A DNA stretch of 9,473 bases from Alphaproteobacteria bacterium (GTDB lineage Bacteria > Pseudomonadota > Alphaproteobacteria > Rhizobiales > Devosiaceae): the NCBI GenBank assembly GCA_018820005.1, contig JAHJOS010000125.1:1-9473 (forward strand), written 5' to 3'. Both the position numbers and the translations under genes were made by a program. Shown here piece by piece: positions 5,347 through 9,473 of this stretch. The notes beneath the pieces are model-generated. The model was not told where the DNA came from. It saw only the letters and a program-made list of their open reading frames with translations, and did not search any database. How positions within the stretch are numbered: the stretch's first letter is position 1; every line of letters starts with the position of its first letter.

Positions 5347-6618
5347 ATGCGTGCACTGTTTTCCTACGGCGTGGCATTTGTCATCCTGATCCTTGCAGGG
5401 GCATGGCTTGCGACCGGCAGCCTGGTTATGGGCGGCAATGGTCCTGGCAATGGAGAGACGCCCATCGTGTCGCTCATTGAAGGCAAAGAGCATGGCCCAA
5501 TTGCGACGCAACTGGCCGATGCTGGCGTTCTCGCACAGCACGAGACGACCGAAACCATCGACCCGCATCTGACAATTGCGCAGCGAAACGAACTCAAGAC
5601 CGGCGCCAATACCGCTCTGCAGTCGGTGCGCACGTCGACCTATCTGGTTCAGCCGATGTCGATTGAAGTGTCGCTGCGTGGGCGCACCGAGGCCAAGGCT
5701 TCGGTGGGGGCCGTCGCTGAAACGGCCGGCATCGTGGATACCGTGCACGTCACCAAGGGGCAAAAGGTTGCCGTTGGCGACAAGCTTTGCACGCTCGACC
5801 AGGGAACGCGGGCAGCAGCGGTGGCACAGGCCAAGGCTGGACTTGCCCAGGCCGATGCCGGACTGAGCCAAGCGCAGTCCGACTTCGATACCAATGCCGA
5901 ACTGCGTGGCAAGGGTTTGGCAGCTCCCAATACGGCGCGCCAGCTTGAGGTGGCTCTGAGCGCCGCCAAAGCCAATGTAAGTTCGGCGCAGGCTGGACTG
6001 GACAACGCGCAGGCCGAACTGGACCGGACGGAAATCAAGGCCAAGGTGGCAGGTGTGGTCCAGGCACCGTTGGCGAACGCCGGCGCGATGCTGGGACAGG
6101 GTCAGCCCTGCGCCACTATCGTCCAGCTCGACCCTATGGTCTTTGTGGGCCAGGTTCCCGAGGCCCGCATTCGGGTGGCCAAGCTTGGCCTGAAGGCCAC
6201 AATCGAGACCATTACCGGCCAATCGGTTGACGGCCAGGTTACCTATATCTCGGCCACGGCAGACCCCGCCACGCGTTCATTCCCGGTCGAAATCGAATTT
6301 GCCAATGGCGATGCAGCCATTCGCGACGGCATTACGGCAACGGCCAAAGTGACCATGGGCAGTGCACCGGGCCATCTGCTGCCGCAGTCGGTTCTGACCC
6401 TGAATGACACCGGCGTGCTTGGCGTCAGCACTGTTGTCGATGGCATCGTCAAATTCGTTCCCGTGACCATTGCGAGTGACACGCGCGAAGGCGTGTGGGT
6501 GCTCGGTCTGCCCGCTTCAACCGATGTCATTACGGTTGGCCAGGAATATGTCGTCGACGGCCAGGCTGTCGATGCCACCAATGTTGCCGCCCAGGTCCCC
6601 AACGCAACCGCGAGCTAA
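5347..6618 (+). CDS. RND efflux periplasmic adaptor (membrane fusion protein, HlyD/AcrA family)
   Basis: This 423-residue protein would bridge the RND permease to an outer-membrane channel. Residues 5-27 form a hydrophobic N-terminal anchor with no lipobox cysteine, so anchoring is by a membrane helix rather than a lipid. Residues 28-92 are a polar, Gly- and Glu-containing stretch not normally found in AcrA. The conserved core follows: first strands and lipoyl half (about 93-154, with AGIVDTVHVTKGQKVAVGD at 127-145), an Ala/Gln-rich helical hairpin (155-230, coiled-coil-like), the second lipoyl half (231-261), a beta barrel (about 262-340, with ATADPATRSFPVEIEF at 303-318) and a membrane-proximal domain (to about 410). 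ATG 5347 has AAGGGG (5331-5336) upstream. The permease follows after 3 nt. The transported substrate cannot be told from the sequence. Confidence 0.93.
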   Translation: MRALFSYGVAFVILILAGAWLATGSLVMGGNGPGNGETPIVSLIEGKEHGPIATQLADAGVLAQHETTETIDPHLTIAQRNELKTGANTALQSVRTSTYLVQPMSIEVSLRGRTEAKASVGAVAETAGIVDTVHVTKGQKVAVGDKLCTLDQGTRAAAVAQAKAGLAQADAGLSQAQSDFDTNAELRGKGLAAPNTARQLEVALSAAKANVSSAQAGLDNAQAELDRTEIKAKVAGVVQAPLANAGAMLGQGQPCATIVQLDPMVFVGQVPEARIRVAKLGLKATIETITGQSVDGQVTYISATADPATRSFPVEIEFANGDAAIRDGITATAKVTMGSAPGHLLPQSVLTLNDTGVLGVSTVVDGIVKFVPVTIASDTREGVWVLGLPASTDVITVGQEYVVDGQAVDATNVAAQVPNATAS

Positions 6619-6621
6619 TTC

Positions 6622-9473
6622 ATGCTGGATTTTATCGAACGCATCCTGCGGATGCCGCGCGTCGTACTCACCGTCATGGTGTTGCTGCTGGGCGCCGGCT
6701 TTGCTGCGTACTCGACCTTGCCCAAGGAAAGCTTCCCGGCAATCGATATCCCATATTTTTATGTTTCGGTCAGCCAGACCGGCGTGTCGCCACGTGACGC
6801 CGAGCAATTGCTCGCCAAGCCGATCGAAGACCGGATCAAGGAACTGGATGGTCTGGAGAATTACTCGTCGACCTCGACGACGGGCCACGCCTCGGTGTTT
6901 CTTGAATTCAATGTGAGCGCGGACAAGGACAAGGCGCTGTCTGATATTCGCGCGGCAATGGACGGCATTGCGTCGGTATTGCCCAGCGATGCCAAGGCAC
7001 CGACCGTCACGGAAATCTCGTTCACAGACATGCCGACCATCTCGGTCGCCGTCTATGGCACCGTGCCCGAGCATGAGCTGGTGCGTCGCGCAAAAGACCT
7101 CAAGGAAGAGCTTGAGGGCATGGGCAATGTTCAGAGCGTCACCCTGTCGGGTTCACGCGACGAAGTGCTCGAAGTCACGATCGACCTCAATCGCCTCGAA
7201 GCCTACGATCTGACTGCAGCGCAGCTGCTCGACGCCCTGTCCAAGAACAACATGGTGGTTCCTGGTGGCACGCTGGACAGCGGCCAGGGCTCGTTCAACG
7301 TCGAAGTGCCCGGCCTGATCAAGAACGCGCAGGACGTCTACACCCTGCCCCTCAAGACATCGGGCGATACGGTCGTTACGTTCGGCGACGTCGCCACGAT
7401 CACGCGCACTTTCAAGGATGCGACGCAGTATGCGCATGTGAATGGGCAGCCGGCCATTACCCTGGGTGTGGTCAAGAAGCTGGGCACCAACGTCATCACC
7501 ATTTCCGATGACGTGCGCCGGGTTACCGAGGCCTTCACAGCCGATTGGCCAAAGGGCATCGAAACCAGCTTCCTTATCGATCAGGCTGACTCAACCAAGG
7601 GCCTGTTCCGCTCGCTCGAAGCTGCGGTGCTGACGGCGGTTGCGCTGGTGCTGATCACCTGTATCGCTACGCTGGGCGTTCGCCCCGCCATCATGATCGG
7701 CATGTCGATCCCGATCTCCTTCATGATCGCTTTCCTCGTCGTCCAGATGATGGGCATGACCATCAATATGATGATCATGTTCGGGCTGGTACTCGCGGTG
7801 GGCGTGCTGGTGGACGACCCCATCGTGGTGGTGGAATATGCCGAACGAAAACTGATGGAAGGTGTCTCCAAGAAGGAGGCTTTCATCATGGCGGCGCGCA
7901 AAATGTTTGTGCCCGTGGTTTCGGCTACCTTCACGACACTGGGCGCTTTTGTGCCCTTGCTGTTCTGGCCGGGTATCATCGGCAAGTTCATGAGCTACCT
8001 GCCCATCATCGTTATCGTGGTGATGTGTGCGTCGCTGGTATCCGCACTCATCTTCATGCCCATCATCGGCGCGCTGATTGCCTCCACTCATGTGGACCCC
8101 AAGGCCAAGGAAGCCGCGGACATGGTGATGTATGCCGACAAGTTCGACCCCAAGAAGGTTGGCGGGTTGACAGGCATGTATGTGCGCACGATGCAGCATC
8201 TGCTGCACCAGCCGCTCCCCACATTGGGCATAGGCTTTGCCATCATCATCAGCATGTTCGTGATCTACGCCAGCAGCAACCCGACATCGGAAGCTTTCCC
8301 TGCTTCGGAGCCCGAGTTCGGTACGGTCAACGTCATCACCCGCGGCAACTACTCGCCGATCGAAATCCGGGATCTGCTGGTTGAAGTCGAAGACCAGATC
8401 TTGCAGGTCAACGGCATTCAGGACGTCATCATGAGCTTCGGCGGTGGCGGTTCGGGCCTGGGTTCTGGTGGCCCGCCGGACACTGTTGGCTCGTTCAACC
8501 TGCAGTTGCTGCCCTACAACGAACGCGACAAGGCTGCGGTGATCTTCCAGAACATCCGCGACCGTGTGGCCGGTATCTCGGGCCTCGACGTCCAGATCGC
8601 CGCCCAGGAAAATGGCCCGCCGGCCGGCAAGGCCATCAACCTGCGTGTTGAAGGCACTGTCTATGATGATATCGCTCCAGCCGTAGCCAAGCTGCGGAAC
8701 TATATCGAGAATGATCTGGGCGATACCATCGACATCGAAGATGGGCGCCCTGCCCCCGGCATTGACTGGCAGGTGACGATCGATCGCGAGGCTGCTGCCA
8801 AGTACGGCATCGGCGTGCGTGAACTCAGCCCCTATGTGCAGTTGGTGACGTCTGGCGTGAAGCTGGGCAGCTACCGTCCCGATGATGGTGGTGACGAGCT
8901 CGATATCCGGGTCCGTCTGCCTGAGAGCGAACGCACATTTGATGCCCTCGACTCGCTGCGCATTGTTACGGCTCAGGGGCTTGTTCCGGTCAGCAACTTC
9001 ATCCAACGCACCGCTGTGCCCAAGGTGGCAAATATCGCTCGCCGCAATGGTGTGTATGCGATGGGCGTTGCTGCCAATCTAAACCCCACCAATGCGGCGG
9101 GAGAACCAGTCACCGCAGATGCCAAGATCGCGCAGATCAAGGAATGGCAGGCCACGCAGGACTGGCCCGCGTCCGTTGAAATCGTCTACGGCGGCGCTGC
9201 AGAGCAGGTTGATGATACCAACACGTTCATCATTTCCGCATTCGGGGCAGCGATGTTCCTGATCTTCCTGATCCTGCTGCTGGAGTACAACAGCTTCTGG
9301 CAGGTGCTGGTCACGCTTTCGACCGTGATCATGTCGCTGGGCGGCGTATTGATGGGCATTGTGATTACCGGGATGAGCTTCTCGGCCATCATGACAGGCC
9401 TGGGCATCGTTGCCCTGGCGGGCATTGTGGTGAAGAACGGCATCGTGCTGATCGACACCTACAACCACTACAA
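6622..9473 (+). CDS. RND-family inner-membrane efflux permease (3' truncated by window end)
   Basis: The frame is open from ATG 6622 to the window edge, giving 950 residues. RND drug pumps usually have about 1,030-1,060, so TM11, TM12 and the stop codon lie outside. TM1 is at about 12-34, followed by the first porter region with FPAIDIPYFYVSVSQTGVSPRDAEQL (42-67). TM2-TM6 run from about 334 to 485, TM7 from about 534, a second porter region follows, and TM8-TM10 run from about 871 to 946. The proton-relay residues are intact: D398 and D399 in GVLVDDPIVVVEYAE of TM4, and K938 in VVKNGIVLID of TM10. This supports a proton-driven antiporter. VVEYAERKLMEG and LFWPGIIGKFMSYLP differ from AcrB and suggest another branch of the family, from memory. 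It starts 3 nt after the adaptor stop with little Shine-Dalgarno sequence, so it is probably translationally coupled. The substrate is unknown. Confidence 0.95.
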   Translation, partial: MLDFIERILRMPRVVLTVMVLLLGAGFAAYSTLPKESFPAIDIPYFYVSVSQTGVSPRDAEQLLAKPIEDRIKELDGLENYSSTSTTGHASVFLEFNVSADKDKALSDIRAAMDGIASVLPSDAKAPTVTEISFTDMPTISVAVYGTVPEHELVRRAKDLKEELEGMGNVQSVTLSGSRDEVLEVTIDLNRLEAYDLTAAQLLDALSKNNMVVPGGTLDSGQGSFNVEVPGLIKNAQDVYTLPLKTSGDTVVTFGDVATITRTFKDATQYAHVNGQPAITLGVVKKLGTNVITISDDVRRVTEAFTADWPKGIETSFLIDQADSTKGLFRSLEAAVLTAVALVLITCIATLGVRPAIMIGMSIPISFMIAFLVVQMMGMTINMMIMFGLVLAVGVLVDDPIVVVEYAERKLMEGVSKKEAFIMAARKMFVPVVSATFTTLGAFVPLLFWPGIIGKFMSYLPIIVIVVMCASLVSALIFMPIIGALIASTHVDPKAKEAADMVMYADKFDPKKVGGLTGMYVRTMQHLLHQPLPTLGIGFAIIISMFVIYASSNPTSEAFPASEPEFGTVNVITRGNYSPIEIRDLLVEVEDQILQVNGIQDVIMSFGGGGSGLGSGGPPDTVGSFNLQLLPYNERDKAAVIFQNIRDRVAGISGLDVQIAAQENGPPAGKAINLRVEGTVYDDIAPAVAKLRNYIENDLGDTIDIEDGRPAPGIDWQVTIDREAAAKYGIGVRELSPYVQLVTSGVKLGSYRPDDGGDELDIRVRLPESERTFDALDSLRIVTAQGLVPVSNFIQRTAVPKVANIARRNGVYAMGVAANLNPTNAAGEPVTADAKIAQIKEWQATQDWPASVEIVYGGAAEQVDDTNTFIISAFGAAMFLIFLILLLEYNSFWQVLVTLSTVIMSLGGVLMGIVITGMSFSAIMTGLGIVALAGIVVKNGIVLIDTYNHY

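Noticed and set aside
5191..6222. A 343-codon open frame on the minus strand
   Set aside because: It is antisense to the adaptor and the padR end, with no recognisable domain. It is a typical shadow frame in GC-rich DNA.
7591..9006. A 471-codon open frame on the minus strand with a His/Asp-rich product
   Set aside because: It lies wholly antisense to the RND permease. The His and Asp richness follows from reading the complement of Met, Ile and Val codons in membrane segments and of GC-biased third positions. The + strand frame has complete RND motifs.

Overview
The window looks like chromosomal DNA of a GC-rich alphaproteobacterium, probably of the Hyphomicrobiales (Devosia-like). That guess rests on codon use, the style of the proteins and remembered resemblance, not on a database search. 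All seven genes lie on the + strand and gene density is high. There is no rRNA, tRNA, CRISPR array, insertion sequence, phage gene or replication origin that I can see.

Layout. Positions 1-382 hold the 3' end of a UvrD/PcrA-type superfamily 1 DNA helicase. Next come a class I fructose-1,6-bisphosphatase (505-1452) and an AGE-family sugar epimerase/isomerase (1614-2885). These are followed by nadC, quinolinate phosphoribosyltransferase (2954-3826), and, 1 nt later, cysQ, a 3'(2'),5'-bisphosphate nucleotidase (3828-4658). The last block is an efflux module: a PadR-family regulator (4785-5330), an RND periplasmic adaptor (5347-6618) and an RND inner-membrane permease (6622 to the window end, truncated at residue 950). 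No outer-membrane channel gene is seen; it may lie downstream or be supplied from elsewhere.

How the genes relate. The first part is housekeeping metabolism: gluconeogenesis, sugar isomerisation, NAD synthesis and PAP removal. Each of these genes or pairs is separated from the next by a short gap of about 70-160 nt. Only nadC-cysQ looks translationally coupled. padR-adaptor-permease is clearly one operon, with gaps of 16 and 3 nt, and PadR probably represses its own pump operon.

The non-coding gaps carry the least expected structure. Four inverted repeats sit at the gene boundaries (452-473, 1486-1512, 2904-2936, 4673-4705), none followed by a T tract. A 15-nt phased repeat of CATA elements lies just upstream of padR. 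No stretch longer than 300 nt lacks a gene. I found no convincing evidence of a novel multi-gene system; the regulatory elements and the PadR-controlled pump are the best leads.
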